Of a stretch of DNA of 64,000 bases, positions 9,585 to 20,653 are shown one piece after another; position 1 is the stretch's first letter, and each line of letters starts with the position of its first letter. The DNA lies in the NCBI GenBank assembly GCA_016281535.1, contig JAEEIT010000131.1, positions 1 to 64,000 of the forward strand, written 5' to 3'. The DNA comes from Clostridia bacterium (lineage in GTDB: Bacteria > Bacillota > Clostridia > Saccharofermentanales > Saccharofermentanaceae). The position numbers and the translations under genes are program-made. Below the pieces are notes generated by a model. It had not been told where the DNA came from. It saw only the letters and a program-made list of their open reading frames with translations, and made no database searches.

Positions 9585-11399
9585 TCAGTACCAGACTGTG
9601 CCGGTCACGCGCTTCAGGGTAAAGGTAAAGGTGGTGCCTTCTCCGTACTCGCTCTGGACGGTAATCGTCTCGCCCATGTAGCTCAGGAGCTCTTTCGCGA
9701 TGGCAAGGCCGAGACCGGTGCCTTTCTTACCACGGGCACGGTCCGCCTTATAGAAACGGTCGAAGATGTGGTCGATGTCGTATTCGTGAATGCCTTGACC
9801 GGTGTCACTTACGGAGACGAGTACCTTATCCGTCTCATCACTGTACTCGGTCGAGATGATGATCGATCCGCCGGCGGGTGTATACTTCTTCGCATTATCA
9901 AGAAGAATAACGATGATCTGCTCGACACGGTCCGGATTACCCATAACCGTCGGAAGCGTACCCGTCTTATGCTCGACATGGAATTCCAGGTCGGCGTCCT
10001 CCATGACCGGTTTAAACTTTGTTTCGAACTCGGAAAGGAGTTTATTCAGATCGAACGGGAACGTCTTAAACGCGAGTGTTCGTGCCTGCAGTCTCGAAAG
10101 CTCGAGCATGTCGTCGATCAGTCGGGACAGGCGCATCGTCTCGTGAAGGATGATACCATAATATCTCTGGCGGTCTTCCTCCTTCTTGACCATTCCGTCA
10201 GCAAGCGGCTCAACGAGACCACGCATGGCGGTGAGTGGAGTACGGAGTTCGTGGGATACGTTCGCGACATAATCTCTTCGAGTCTGCTCGAGACGTTCCT
10301 GCTCGGAAATGTCACGGAAGAACCCCGTCGCACCGATAATGGCCTTCTCGTTATCAAGGATCGGCACGATCGTCGAGGAGTAGGCGCAATCCTTCGCTTC
10401 GATCGTTCTCTCGAAAGTCTCGCCGGTCTTCAGGCATTTGTCGAAGTCTTCCCATACTTCTTCGAAAGGAATGAGCTGCAGTTTCTCGGTGAAGAGATTC
10501 TTTCTCGGTACTTTCTCGAACAAAGTCGCAATTGCGTTATTCGAGTAGTCCGGCTGCAGGTCTTTATTTACCGATACGATACCTTCGGAGATAATATCGA
10601 AGATCTCTTTCAGTCGGTTACGCTCGGTGGTGACACTGGTGATCGATTTGGAAAGACGTTCGGCCAGCTCATTTACCGAAGCAGCCAGATCGCCGATCTC
10701 GCCCTTCGTACGGTCATTGGCACGTACGGTAAAATCGCCCTGGCCAAGAGCCGTGGCAACCTCGGCAACGCGGTTGAGCGGACGGATCAGCCGTTTACTT
10801 GCAAAGTAAACCGGAATCGCCATGAACAGGGCGACCATTAAGGTCGACAGAAGGAGCACCTGATAAAAATCTGTGCCGATCGTCGCATGCACAGGCTGTG
10901 CAGCACCGATCACCAGATAAGCGACAAGATTCTCGCCAGTATAGACAGGAACCTGGACCAGGATGGTCGTATCTTTCTCTTCGACAAGTCTTCCCAGAAG
11001 ATTCTTATTCGCGGTGCTTGTGAGCATGTATGTCTGCGCATAACTGTCGATGGCCTCGATGCGTGATTGCTGCTCCGGTGTAGAGGAAGCGGTGGTAATG
11101 ATGGATCTTCCGGCAGTGTCATACAGAAGATAGTAGGCGTTAAGCGTATAGGGATCCGTATATCCTGACGATGCTTCTTTCAGGATCTCCGATCTGTTCG
11201 AGTCCGCGCCGGCTTTCTGCACGCTGTTGGCCAGATAAGAGGCAAGCGCTCTGGCCTGATCGATCGACTGTTCTTCGATGCGGTTCTTGGTGACCTCGGT
11301 TGCGGCATAGTTATAGAGCGTCGCAGAAATAAGTGCTGACGCGCATAGCGCGACCAGCACGAGAAAGATCATCTTGCGTAAGAAAACGCTTCGGAACAT
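9585..11399 (-). CDS. Sensor histidine kinase (HAMP-PAS-HisKA-HATPase)
   Basis: H-box VSHELRTPLTAMRG, N-box VILLDNAKKYTPAG, G boxes DTGQGIHEYDIDHIFDRFYKADRARGKKGTGLGLAI; two TM segments; overlaps RR stop (TAATG). Confidence 0.93.
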   Translation of the reverse strand: MFRSVFLRKMIFLVLVALCASALISATLYNYAATEVTKNRIEEQSIDQARALASYLANSVQKAGADSNRSEILKEASSGYTDPYTLNAYYLLYDTAGRSIITTASSTPEQQSRIEAIDSYAQTYMLTSTANKNLLGRLVEEKDTTILVQVPVYTGENLVAYLVIGAAQPVHATIGTDFYQVLLLSTLMVALFMAIPVYFASKRLIRPLNRVAEVATALGQGDFTVRANDRTKGEIGDLAASVNELAERLSKSITSVTTERNRLKEIFDIISEGIVSVNKDLQPDYSNNAIATLFEKVPRKNLFTEKLQLIPFEEVWEDFDKCLKTGETFERTIEAKDCAYSSTIVPILDNEKAIIGATGFFRDISEQERLEQTRRDYVANVSHELRTPLTAMRGLVEPLADGMVKKEEDRQRYYGIILHETMRLSRLIDDMLELSRLQARTLAFKTFPFDLNKLLSEFETKFKPVMEDADLEFHVEHKTGTLPTVMGNPDRVEQIIVILLDNAKKYTPAGGSIIISTEYSDETDKVLVSVSDTGQGIHEYDIDHIFDRFYKADRARGKKGTGLGLAIAKELLSYMGETITVQSEYGEGTTFTFTLKRVTGTVWY

Positions 11400-12088
11400 T
11401 ATTGGTTGACCTCGAACTTATATCCGACACCGTATACGGTGATCAGGGACCATGGTGCACCATCGTAATAGATCTTCTGACGGATACGTTTGATATGCGT
11501 GTCGACGGTTCTTGTATCGCCGAAATAGTCATACCCCCAGATCAGAGAAAGGATCTGTTCACGGTCCATGACCTGCCCGACATGAGAGGCCAGAAGATGC
11601 AGGATCTCGACTTCCTTCGGTGTGCAGGGGACCAGCTCGCCCTTGACCTTGACCTGATAGTTATCGAGATTGATCTCGAGTCCTTCGAAACGGAGAAGGG
11701 ATGTATTCTCCTGCGGTTCGCTGATGCGGCGCAGGACGGCCTTGATGCGGGCGATGACTTCTCTCGGGGAGAAGGGCTTGACGATATAGTCGTCCGCACC
11801 GAGCTCGAGACCGAGTACACGGTCGATCTCTTCACCTTTCGCAGTGAGGATGATGATCGGTGTGGAAAGAGTCTTTCTGATCTCACGGCATACTTCGATA
11901 CCTGTCTTCTCAGGCATCATGACATCGAGAATGATCAGATCCGGCTTATCGGAAGCCACATGGGCCAGCGCATCACGTCCATCATAAGCGCTGGAATATG
12001 TAAAGTGTTCGTTTTCAAAATACAACCCCAGGGACTCGTGTACCACCGGGTCGTCATCGCAGATCAGAATATGCGGAGCGTTTGCCAT
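11399..12088 (-). CDS. OmpR/PhoB-family response regulator
   Basis: ILICDDDPVV, LIILDVMMPEKTG, TAKG, KPFSPREV; winged-helix C-terminus VDTHIKRIRQKI...VYGVGYKFEV. Start MANAPHILI at 12088 preceded by GAGG. Confidence 0.93.
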   Translation of the reverse strand: MANAPHILICDDDPVVHESLGLYFENEHFTYSSAYDGRDALAHVASDKPDLIILDVMMPEKTGIEVCREIRKTLSTPIIILTAKGEEIDRVLGLELGADDYIVKPFSPREVIARIKAVLRRISEPQENTSLLRFEGLEINLDNYQVKVKGELVPCTPKEVEILHLLASHVGQVMDREQILSLIWGYDYFGDTRTVDTHIKRIRQKIYYDGAPWSLITVYGVGYKFEVNQ

Positions 12089-12287
12089 ATACCATTTACC
12101 TCTAACTTTTTTGATAGCAATACACATCTATTATAATCGAAAAAATGATTTTTGAGCAAAAGAATGTGAACAAATTGAAAAAAGTAGTTCACAAATCCGT
12201 TCCAATCGATTGCCACCCGACGTTGGGATGGTAACTTCGAAGCGGTGTGGTATAATTTTACTATCTTGCGGAAAGTCGGGAAGAGTT

Positions 12288-13193
12288 ATGTTTTTGGCAG
12301 ACAGATGGACGGATTTTGAATTGCTTTATTGCGGTGAAGGTGAGAAGTTCGAGAGGTGGGGCGATATCCTGCTTCAGCGCCCGGATCCGCAGGCAATCTG
12401 GCCGAAAACGGGATATGCCGGAATGAAAGAGCAGTTCTGGCCGAAGCCGCATGCCGTCTACCACAGATCGGAAAGCGGGGGCGGACACTGGACACGTGAG
12501 AAACCGATGCCGCAGAAATGGAAGATCCGGTACGAAGCCGTAGGCCGTCCGCTGACATTCATTATCGAGCCGACAAGTTTCAAACATACGGGACTTTTCC
12601 CGGAACAGGCAGCGAACTGGGATTTCTGCGGGAAGAAGATCCAGAAGGCAGTGAAAGAAGGAAGAAAGCCCCGTATCCTGAATCTCTTCGCGTATACCGG
12701 CGGTGCGACCATGGCATTTGCCGCAGCGGGCGCAGCCGAAGTCGTCCATGTCGATGCAAGTAAGGGCATGGTACAGAGAGCAAAAGAGAATATGGCCGCT
12801 TCGAATCTCGAGGATTGCTATATCCGCTTTATTGTCGAGGACTGCGGACGGTTCGTGGAACGGGAGATCCGAAGGGGAAGAACATACGATGGGATCATTA
12901 TGGATCCGCCGGCTTACGGGCGAGGTCCTTCCGGTGAGATGTGGAAGCTGGAGGATGCGCTGTTTCCACTTGTGGAGAAGTGCGAGAAACTCATTTCCGA
13001 TGATCCGCTGTTCTTTCTGATCAATTCCTATACGACAGGCCTGTCTTCGATGGTGATCGAAGATATCCTGAGACTTGCCGTGAAGACAAAGCATGGAGGA
13101 AAGGTCGTTTCTGAAGAACTGGGACTCCCTTGTTCGAAGATGGATCTGGTGCTTCCTTGCGGAAGTACCGGAAGATGGACGCCGGAGGACTGA
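12288..13193 (+). CDS. Class I SAM-dependent (rRNA) methyltransferase, RlmI-like
   Basis: ILNLFAYTGGATMAFAAAGAAEVVHVDASKGMV, DGIIMDPPAYGRGPSGEMW; ATG 12288 lies downstream of a TATAAT at about 12251. Confidence 0.85.
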   Translation: MFLADRWTDFELLYCGEGEKFERWGDILLQRPDPQAIWPKTGYAGMKEQFWPKPHAVYHRSESGGGHWTREKPMPQKWKIRYEAVGRPLTFIIEPTSFKHTGLFPEQAANWDFCGKKIQKAVKEGRKPRILNLFAYTGGATMAFAAAGAAEVVHVDASKGMVQRAKENMAASNLEDCYIRFIVEDCGRFVEREIRRGRTYDGIIMDPPAYGRGPSGEMWKLEDALFPLVEKCEKLISDDPLFFLINSYTTGLSSMVIEDILRLAVKTKHGGKVVSEELGLPCSKMDLVLPCGSTGRWTPED

Positions 13194-13194
13194 T

Positions 13195-13896
13195 ATGGAG
13201 AATACGCCGAAGATCCTCTATGAAGATAATCATCTTCTTGTGGCCGTGAAACCGGCCGGCGTGCTGTCGCAGAGTGACAGTACGGGGGATCCGGATATGC
13301 TGACCCTTCTGAAATCCTATCTTGTGGAGAAATACAATAAGCCGGGAGAGGCGTATCTGGGGCTTCTTCACCGGCTCGACCGTCCTGTCCGCGGTGTGAT
13401 GGTCTTTGCGAAGACCAGTAAGTGTGCCGGAAGGATCAGTGAACAGATCCGTAACCGCACCATCGAGAAAAGATACCGGGCGATCGTGTACGGTGCTTTT
13501 GATGAGGAAAAAAAGGGACAGATCAAGTCGTATCTTAGTAAAGACAGTAGAACGAATCTGGTTGAGGTATTTGCAACGAAAGAAGAAGCGCCGAAGGAGG
13601 CAAAAGCATGCCACCTCGATTATGAGGTGGTGGGACAGGGGCGGATCGGCGGAGTTCCGGTATCGCTTGTCCTGATCGATCTTCATACGGGGCGGTCGCA
13701 TCAGATCCGTGCCCAGCTGGCATCAATCGGACATCCCATCGTGGGAGACCGGAAATACGGAAAGGGGCCGAACCGCTTCGCAGGGGATATTCTGCTGGAG
13801 TCTTTCTGGCTGGGACTGGATCATCCTGTAAGTAAGGAAAGGATGGTATTCCAGGTTCCGCTTTCTGACGAGGAACCATGGAGTCAGTTTAAGTAA
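13195..13896 (+). CDS. RluA-family pseudouridine synthase
   Basis: ILYEDNHLLVAVKPAGVLSQSD, LLHRLDRPVRGVMVFAKT, LHTGRSHQIRAQLASIGHPIVGDRKYG; start MENTPKILY just after the preceding TGA. Confidence 0.9.
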   Translation: MENTPKILYEDNHLLVAVKPAGVLSQSDSTGDPDMLTLLKSYLVEKYNKPGEAYLGLLHRLDRPVRGVMVFAKTSKCAGRISEQIRNRTIEKRYRAIVYGAFDEEKKGQIKSYLSKDSRTNLVEVFATKEEAPKEAKACHLDYEVVGQGRIGGVPVSLVLIDLHTGRSHQIRAQLASIGHPIVGDRKYGKGPNRFAGDILLESFWLGLDHPVSKERMVFQVPLSDEEPWSQFK

Positions 13897-13958
13897 GAAG
13901 TCCGGGTGTTTATCCCCCGGAAGAGATAACGAGACTAGAAACGAGAGGAGATGAGGAA

Positions 13959-14582
13959 ATGGCAGGAGATTTTTCCATTTCTGCCGAACAGCGTGAAGCG
14001 AATAAGAAGAAGATCACGGAACTTCTTCTGTCGACCAAGCGTCCCGGTATGGAGCGTCTGGTCGAGTGGATCTGCAACAAGACGGACTTCTTCACGGCGC
14101 CGGCCTCGACGAAGTACCATCTGTGTTGTGACGGCGGACTGGCACAGCACAGCCTTCATGTGTATCAGCGGCTGTCTGAGAAGGTTGCCCAGGGTTTGAT
14201 CTCGATCGAGCCGGATACGGTGATTATCACATCGCTCCTTCATGACCTTTGTAAGGTCAACTTCTACGTGAAAGAGACGAAGAACGTGAAAGAAGGAACG
14301 AAGATCAACCAGTATGGTAAGGAGGTGGCCAACTGGGTCGAGAAAGAGGTGTGGGGGATCAAGGACAGCTTCCCTGTGGGACACGGGGAGAAGTCGTGCT
14401 GGTATGTCCAGAACTTCATTCGCCTCAAGCCGGAGGAATATGCCATGATCCGGCTTCATATGGGACCGGATAAGAATACCTATCCGGATCCGTTTTCTGA
14501 AACTGCGAAGATCTATCCTTCTGTGGTAGCGATCTTCACATCCGACATCGAATCAGCTTACATTTTGGAGGAAAGACAATGA
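13959..14582 (+). CDS. HD-domain phosphohydrolase-like protein
   Basis: GGLAQHSLHVYQRL...TVIITSLLHDLCKVNFYV (H...HD), HGEKSCW...RLHMG. Confidence 0.7.
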   Translation: MAGDFSISAEQREANKKKITELLLSTKRPGMERLVEWICNKTDFFTAPASTKYHLCCDGGLAQHSLHVYQRLSEKVAQGLISIEPDTVIITSLLHDLCKVNFYVKETKNVKEGTKINQYGKEVANWVEKEVWGIKDSFPVGHGEKSCWYVQNFIRLKPEEYAMIRLHMGPDKNTYPDPFSETAKIYPSVVAIFTSDIESAYILEERQ

Positions 14583-16573
14583 TCTACTATGTTGACCAGA
14601 ACACGAAATCCCAAGGATGCGGAACGAAGGAACATCCTTTTCTGACGATCAGTGCCGCGGCGAAGGTGGCCAGGCCGGGCGACGAAGTCCTGGTTATGCC
14701 GGGTGTGTACCGCGAGTATGTCGACCCGATGAACGCCGGTACGGAAGATGCCCGTATCACCTACCGCTCTGTGGAACCGCTGAAGGCCGTAATTACCGGC
14801 GCCGAGATCGTGAAGGGCTGGGAAAAATATAAAGGAAAGACCTGGAAGGTTACGATCGATAACGGAATCTTCGGAGCCTATAACCCATACGACACCAGAA
14901 TCGGCGGAGACTGGTACTTCTGGCATCGTCATCCGCATACCGGATGCGTGTACCTGAATGATGTCGCGCTCTATGAGACGGATGATCTGGATGCCTGCCT
15001 CAAGGGAGAGAAGGACGACGCTTCGTGGGAGCCGGAGAATTCCATCTATAAGTGGTATTGCGAACAGAAGGACGGGAAGACGGTGATCTATGCCAATTTC
15101 CAGGGAAAGGACCCGAATAAGGAAAAGGTCGAGATCAATGTCAGAAGAAACTGTTTCTTCCCGAGCAGGACCGGTGTCGGATACATTACTCTTTCCGGAT
15201 TTACGGTCAATAAAGCGGCCACGACCTGGGCACCGCCGGCGGCATTCCAGGATGGTATGATCGGACCGCACTGGAGCCGTGGCTGGATCATCGAGGACTG
15301 CGAAGTCAGCCATAGCCGCTGCTGCGGTATTTCTCTGGGTAAATACCTCGATCCTGAGAATGATCACTACTTCACGAAATACCGGGTGAAGAGCCCGACA
15401 CAGATGGAACGTGATGCCGTATGCCGTGGCCAGTATCACGGATGGCTCAAGGAGAATATCGGTGCGCATATCGTGCGCCGCTGCCATATCCATCACTGTG
15501 AACAGACAGGTATCGTGGGCCGTATGGGGTGTGTCTTCTCGATTATCGAGGACAACCATATCCACAATATCAACAATATGATGGAGGTCGGTGGTGCCGA
15601 GATCGCGGGCATCAAGCTACATGCGGCGATCGACGTCATCATGAGAAGAAACCATGTGCACCACTGTACGATGGGTATCTGGTGTGACTGGCAGGCACAG
15701 GGTACGATCCTGTCGCAGAATCTCCTTCATGACAATCACACGCCGGAGTTTGCCAAGCGTATCCCGGGCACGATCATGAGCCAGGATATCTTCATCGAAG
15801 TCGGTCACGGTCCGACGCTTGTGGATAACAATGTCATGCTGAGTAAGGCGTCGCTCCGTCTGGCGACCGAGGGCGTCGCGGTGGTGAATAACCTGATCTG
15901 TGGTACTTTCCAGGCGATCGGTGAAGGTACGGACGAGATGGTCGCCGGAAAGAATCAGCCGAGATATACGCCTTATCACTTCCATCACCGGACCGAAGTG
16001 ATGGGATTCATGAGCATCCTTCATGGTGACGACAGGATCTACAACAATATCTTCATCCAGAAGTGGCCGATCGAGACACGTCCGGAAGACATTCCGGAGC
16101 AGTTCTTCGATAAGCAGGAGGTCGGAACATTCCTCTTCGATGAATACCCGACTTATCAGGAATGGATCGATTCCTTCCATCTGAATGAGCCGATGGCCTA
16201 TGAACACAAGATCATGGAGAAGCATTTCCAGCATCTGCCTGTATGGATCGACCATAATGTCTACTTTAATGGTGCCAAGCCGTGGGCGAAGGAAGAGACG
16301 AATCTGGTCGTGAAGCGGTTCAAGGCGACGGCGGATGTGATCGAGAAGGATGGAGAATACGTACTGGTGACGAATGTGATGAAGAAAGTGAAGGAGCTTT
16401 CTTGCGGCATTATCAATACGGATATTCTGGGTAAAGCCTTCCAGCCGGATCAGCGCTTCGAGAATACGGACGGTTCGGACATCGTCTTCAATTACGACTA
16501 TTTCGGTGCCGACAGAGGCGTCATGACGATTGCCGGTCCTTTCGCTGAGGCGAAGGAAGAGTATATCCTGTAA
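14579..16573 (+). CDS. Right-handed parallel beta-helix protein (DUF1565/pectate-lyase-like, possible glycosidase)
   Basis: YYVDQNTKSQGCGTKEHPFLTISAAAKVARPGDEVLVMPGVYREYVDP; successive coils IIEDCEVSHSRCCGISL, HIVRRCHIHHCEQTGIV, SIIEDNHIHNIN, VIMRRNHVHHCTMGIW; no obvious signal peptide. Confidence 0.7.
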   Translation: MIYYVDQNTKSQGCGTKEHPFLTISAAAKVARPGDEVLVMPGVYREYVDPMNAGTEDARITYRSVEPLKAVITGAEIVKGWEKYKGKTWKVTIDNGIFGAYNPYDTRIGGDWYFWHRHPHTGCVYLNDVALYETDDLDACLKGEKDDASWEPENSIYKWYCEQKDGKTVIYANFQGKDPNKEKVEINVRRNCFFPSRTGVGYITLSGFTVNKAATTWAPPAAFQDGMIGPHWSRGWIIEDCEVSHSRCCGISLGKYLDPENDHYFTKYRVKSPTQMERDAVCRGQYHGWLKENIGAHIVRRCHIHHCEQTGIVGRMGCVFSIIEDNHIHNINNMMEVGGAEIAGIKLHAAIDVIMRRNHVHHCTMGIWCDWQAQGTILSQNLLHDNHTPEFAKRIPGTIMSQDIFIEVGHGPTLVDNNVMLSKASLRLATEGVAVVNNLICGTFQAIGEGTDEMVAGKNQPRYTPYHFHHRTEVMGFMSILHGDDRIYNNIFIQKWPIETRPEDIPEQFFDKQEVGTFLFDEYPTYQEWIDSFHLNEPMAYEHKIMEKHFQHLPVWIDHNVYFNGAKPWAKEETNLVVKRFKATADVIEKDGEYVLVTNVMKKVKELSCGIINTDILGKAFQPDQRFENTDGSDIVFNYDYFGADRGVMTIAGPFAEAKEEYIL

Positions 16574-16601
16574 TCGGGCTTTTCTTACACGAAACGACAC
16601 G

Positions 16602-16634
16602 ACGTTCCCGTCTGCGAGCAAGCGGCGGGAACGT
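16602..16634 (+). terminator. Rho-independent terminator
   Basis: ACGTTCCCG...CGGGAACGT followed by TTCTTTGTCATTTTT. Confidence 0.8.
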
Positions 16635-16741
16635 TTCTTTGTCATTTTTGACGAAATTCTCTTTATAATATAAAAATTATACTCACAAATGGCTTCGTAT
16701 GTTATAATGACGGGAGCTTTTGGAAAAGTTGAGGTTTTACT

Positions 16742-19700
16742 ATGTATAAAAAAGTATCGCCGGATATGAAATTTATCGATCGCGAGAAAGAAGTGCTGGC
16801 TTTCTGGAAAGCAAATGACATCCAGAAGAAGTCCATCCGCCCCGAGAAGGACGGAACACCGAGTTTTACACTCTATGACGGTCCGCCGACAGCGAACGGC
16901 AAGCCGCACATCGGACATATTAAGACCCGTGTTATTAAGGATGTTGTTCCGAGATACCATTCCATGAAGGGTGAGCACGTACAGTTTAAGGCGGGCTGGG
17001 ATACACACGGCCTTCCGGTTGAACTGGAAGTTGAGAAGATGCTGGGCATCAACGGCAAGCCTCAGATCGAAGAGTACGGTGTGGAGCCGTTCATCAAGAA
17101 GTGTAAGGAATCTGTCTGGAAGTATAAGGAAGAATGGGAGCAGATGTCTGACCGGGTCGGTTTCTGGGCGGACATGGAGCATCCTTATGTTACCTACGAC
17201 AATACGTATATCGAGTCCGAATGGTGGGCGCTTAAGACCCTCTGGGACAAGGGTATGCTCTATAAGGGCCATAAGATCGTTCCTTACTGCCCGAGATGCG
17301 GTACGGCGCTGTCGAGCCATGAGGTGGCCCAGGGATATAAGGCGGTAAAAGAGAATTCCGTATTCGTACGTTTTAAGACTGTCGGGGAGGAAGATACCTA
17401 TTTCGCGGCCTGGACAACGACACCGTGGACCCTTCCGTCGAACGTGGCACTCTGTGTCAGCCCGACAGACGAGTATGTCAAGATCGCGGTTCCGAAGGAT
17501 CTTGACGGGACAGAGAAGAAAGTCATGTATTACATGGCGGGATGTCTCGTACCGCAGCTGTTCGACGAATATGAGATCCTTGAGAGATATCAGGGAACCG
17601 AACTCGTCGGTAAGAAGTATGAAGCGCTTTTCCCGTATTCTGAGAACATCGTGGCCAAGAGCCGGAAAGATGCCTTCAAGGTATGTGCGGACAGCTATGT
17701 TACCATGAGTGATGGTACCGGTATCGTTCATATTGCACCGGCTTTCGGTGAGGATGACGCCCGTGTCGGACGCGATAATGACCTGCCGTTCGTTCAGCTG
17801 GTTAAGGAAGACGGTACGCTTCCGGATGAGTGCGAGGAATTCGGCGGACTGTTCGTTAAGGATGCCGATCCGCTTATCATCAAGAAGCTCAACATCGAAG
17901 GCAAACTTCTGAAGAAGATGCCGTATGAGCACGATTATCCGTTCTGTTGGAGATGCGATACTCCGCTTATCTACTACGCAAGATCTTCCTGGTTCATCGC
18001 CATGACAAAGGTCAAGGATGCGCTTGTTAAGAGCAACCGTATGGCGAACTGGTATCCGGAGACGATCCGTGACGGCCGTATGGGTAACTTCCTTGAAAAT
18101 GTTGTAGACTGGGGTATTTCCCGTGAGCGTTACTGGGGTACACCGCTTCCGGTATGGGAGTGTGAATGCGGACACCGTCAGTGCATCGGTTCGATCGAAG
18201 AACTGAAGGCGAAGTCCACTGACTGCCCGGACGATATCGAGCTGCATAAGCCTTATGTGGATAACGTACATGTTACCTGTGAGAAGTGCGGGAAACCGAT
18301 GACGCGTGTTTCCGAGGTCATCGACTGCTGGTTCGACAGCGGTGCGATGCCGTTCGCCCAGTTCCACTATCCTTTCGAGAATAAGGAATTCTTCGAGTCC
18401 CATTATCCGTGCCAGTTTATCTCGGAGGCACTCGACCAGACACGTGGATGGTTCTACTCGCTTCTTGCCATCAGCACACAGCTGTTCGGCAGATCGCCTT
18501 TCGAGAATGTTATCGTCATGGGCCTTGTCCAGGATAAGGACGGCATCAAGATGAGTAAGCATAAGGGTAATGTGGTTGACCCGTGGGATATCCTGAACCG
18601 TCAGGGCGCCGATGCGGCAAGATGGTATTTCTACAGTGCGAATGCGCCGTGGCTGCCGTCCCGATTTGACCACAGCAACGTGGATAAGATCCTCGGAAAG
18701 TTCATGGGAACGCTCTGGAATACTTATGCATTCTATATCCTCTACGCCGAGATCGATCAGTTCGATCCGACCAAGTACAGCCTCGAGTACGATAAGCTTT
18801 CCGTTATGGACAAGTGGATCCTGTCTCGTCTTTCTTCGCTGGAGAAGATCGTGGACAGCAAGATGCAGGGATACGACATCACAGGTGCTTCCCGTCTGAT
18901 GGAGACTTTTGTGGATGATCTTTCGAACTGGTATGTACGCCGTGGCCGTGAGAGATACTGGGGCGGAGATATGACGCAGGATAAGATCAATGCGTTCATG
19001 ACTCTGTATACGGCTCTCGAGCAGTTCTGCCGTCTGGCAGCGCCGTTCATCCCGTTCATGACAGAGGCGATCTACCAGAATCTCGTCCGTTCTGTAGATG
19101 AGAATGCTCCGATGTCTATCCATATGTGCGATTATCCGGTTGCTAATGAAGCCTGGATCGACGAAGATCTGGAGAAGAACATGGACGATGTCCAGCAGAT
19201 CGTCACTCTGGCTCTGGCCTGCCGTCAGCAGGCGAACCTTAAGATCCGTCAGCCGCTCAGCAAACTCTATGCAGTATGTGAAGATGAGCTTCCTTCCGAG
19301 TATCAGACGATCATTAAGGAAGAATTGAATGTGCACGAAGTGCTTTTCCTGAAGGATGCTTCGACACTTGTGGACTATAAGTTCAAGCCGCAGCTGAGAA
19401 CTCTCGGTAGAAAACTGGGTGCGAAGCTGAATGCTGCGAAAGAAGTGATCGCGGCGCTCCCGGGTAAGGAGACCATGGCGGCTCTTGAGAGGGATGGAAA
19501 GATCACGATCGAAGTCGATGGTGAGTCTTTCGAGCTTCTGACAGAAGACCTCCTGGTCGAGAATGTTCAGCCGGAAGGCCTCTCCACACAGGCGGATAAA
19601 GGCTTCACCGTATCTCTGGATACGAAGCTTGATGAGGGACTGATCGAAGAGGGATTCGTTCGTGAGATCGTTTCCAAGATCCAGAATCAGAGAAAGAGTT

Positions 19701-19894
19701 CCGGATTTGAGATCACCGACCGTATCATCGTGACTTATTCCTGTGAGGAGAAGATGAAGGCAATCTTCAGTAAGTATAGCGAGGCCATTGCGTCTGACGT
19801 TCTGGCGATTGAGTTCCGCGAAGGGGAGAACGAGGATTCGAGAGAGTGGGATATCAATGGCGAGAAGGTCAAGATCTCGCTGGCGAAGAAGTGA
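16742..19894 (+). CDS. ileS: Isoleucyl-tRNA synthetase
   Basis: HIGH-type motif [77 protein letters not shown]. Confidence 0.97.
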   Translation: MYKKVSPDMKFIDREKEVLAFWKANDIQKKSIRPEKDGTPSFTLYDGPPTANGKPHIGHIKTRVIKDVVPRYHSMKGEHVQFKAGWDTHGLPVELEVEKMLGINGKPQIEEYGVEPFIKKCKESVWKYKEEWEQMSDRVGFWADMEHPYVTYDNTYIESEWWALKTLWDKGMLYKGHKIVPYCPRCGTALSSHEVAQGYKAVKENSVFVRFKTVGEEDTYFAAWTTTPWTLPSNVALCVSPTDEYVKIAVPKDLDGTEKKVMYYMAGCLVPQLFDEYEILERYQGTELVGKKYEALFPYSENIVAKSRKDAFKVCADSYVTMSDGTGIVHIAPAFGEDDARVGRDNDLPFVQLVKEDGTLPDECEEFGGLFVKDADPLIIKKLNIEGKLLKKMPYEHDYPFCWRCDTPLIYYARSSWFIAMTKVKDALVKSNRMANWYPETIRDGRMGNFLENVVDWGISRERYWGTPLPVWECECGHRQCIGSIEELKAKSTDCPDDIELHKPYVDNVHVTCEKCGKPMTRVSEVIDCWFDSGAMPFAQFHYPFENKEFFESHYPCQFISEALDQTRGWFYSLLAISTQLFGRSPFENVIVMGLVQDKDGIKMSKHKGNVVDPWDILNRQGADAARWYFYSANAPWLPSRFDHSNVDKILGKFMGTLWNTYAFYILYAEIDQFDPTKYSLEYDKLSVMDKWILSRLSSLEKIVDSKMQGYDITGASRLMETFVDDLSNWYVRRGRERYWGGDMTQDKINAFMTLYTALEQFCRLAAPFIPFMTEAIYQNLVRSVDENAPMSIHMCDYPVANEAWIDEDLEKNMDDVQQIVTLALACRQQANLKIRQPLSKLYAVCEDELPSEYQTIIKEELNVHEVLFLKDASTLVDYKFKPQLRTLGRKLGAKLNAAKEVIAALPGKETMAALERDGKITIEVDGESFELLTEDLLVENVQPEGLSTQADKGFTVSLDTKLDEGLIEEGFVREIVSKIQNQRKSSGFEITDRIIVTYSCEEKMKAIFSKYSEAIASDVLAIEFREGENEDSREWDINGEKVKISLAKK

Positions 19895-19908
19895 GGTAGT
19901 AAGAAGAC

Positions 19909-20631
19909 ATGCTGTTTGAGATCATCAGATCAGGTGCCTCTATACCGGAAATCATTATCGAAGTGACCATGCTGATCATGGTTCTGAGTTTTACGTTCTC
20001 GAGCCATGAGTTCATGCATGCGTGGGTCGCGGAGAAAATGGGGGACGATACACCGAGACGGCAGGGGCGTATTACGCTGAATCCTCTGGCGCATATCGAT
20101 CCTTTCGGAACGATCATGCTGCTCCTGGCCGGGTTCGGCTGGGCGAAGCCTGTCCAGTATAACCCCAATAATCTTAAGAAGTATAATAGATGGACGTGCG
20201 AACGCCTCATCAGCCTTGCCGGCGTAACGGCCAACTATGTGACGGCGATCCTCGGTACCATTCTCCTGGTGATTCTGGAAGTGGTGTTTATTAAGAATCC
20301 GGCAACGAGCGATAAGGGACTTTTGTTCCAGACACTGGTCCTTACTTTCTTCTTCTATCTGACGGAGTATGGATTCCTGTTCATGGCATTTAACCTGATT
20401 CCGATCCCTCCGCTGGACGGCTACCGGTTCATTTCGACGTTCGTCCCGTACAAATGGAGACGTATGTTTGATGAGTTCTCACAGTACAGTTACTATGTTT
20501 TCTTCGCGCTCCTGCTCATGGGACGTTTCGGAAATATAAACATCTTAAGCCGGCTCGTACGGCTGATCGAGACGCCGTTCCGATGGCCGATCGACAAACT
20601 GGCCGATTGGCTATTCGGAGTACTGATATAA
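19909..20631 (+). CDS. Site-2 protease (M50) family membrane metallopeptidase
   Basis: [64 protein letters not shown]; multiple TM segments. Confidence 0.85.
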   Translation: MLFEIIRSGASIPEIIIEVTMLIMVLSFTFSSHEFMHAWVAEKMGDDTPRRQGRITLNPLAHIDPFGTIMLLLAGFGWAKPVQYNPNNLKKYNRWTCERLISLAGVTANYVTAILGTILLVILEVVFIKNPATSDKGLLFQTLVLTFFFYLTEYGFLFMAFNLIPIPPLDGYRFISTFVPYKWRRMFDEFSQYSYYVFFALLLMGRFGNINILSRLVRLIETPFRWPIDKLADWLFGVLI

Positions 20632-20653
20632 ATTTCGTATAAATATATAAGAG

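Noticed and set aside
9435-10841. 468-aa plus-strand ORF opposite the histidine kinase
   Set aside because: The minus-strand frame has full kinase motifs; the plus-strand translation has none.
15617-19336. 1239-aa antisense ORF opposite ileS and the beta-helix gene
   Set aside because: It lies in the codon-aligned antisense frame of both sense genes, so it stays open simply because TTA/CTA/TCA codons are rare in the sense genes. The protein is low-quality (His/Arg/Ile/Leu-rich, no motif).
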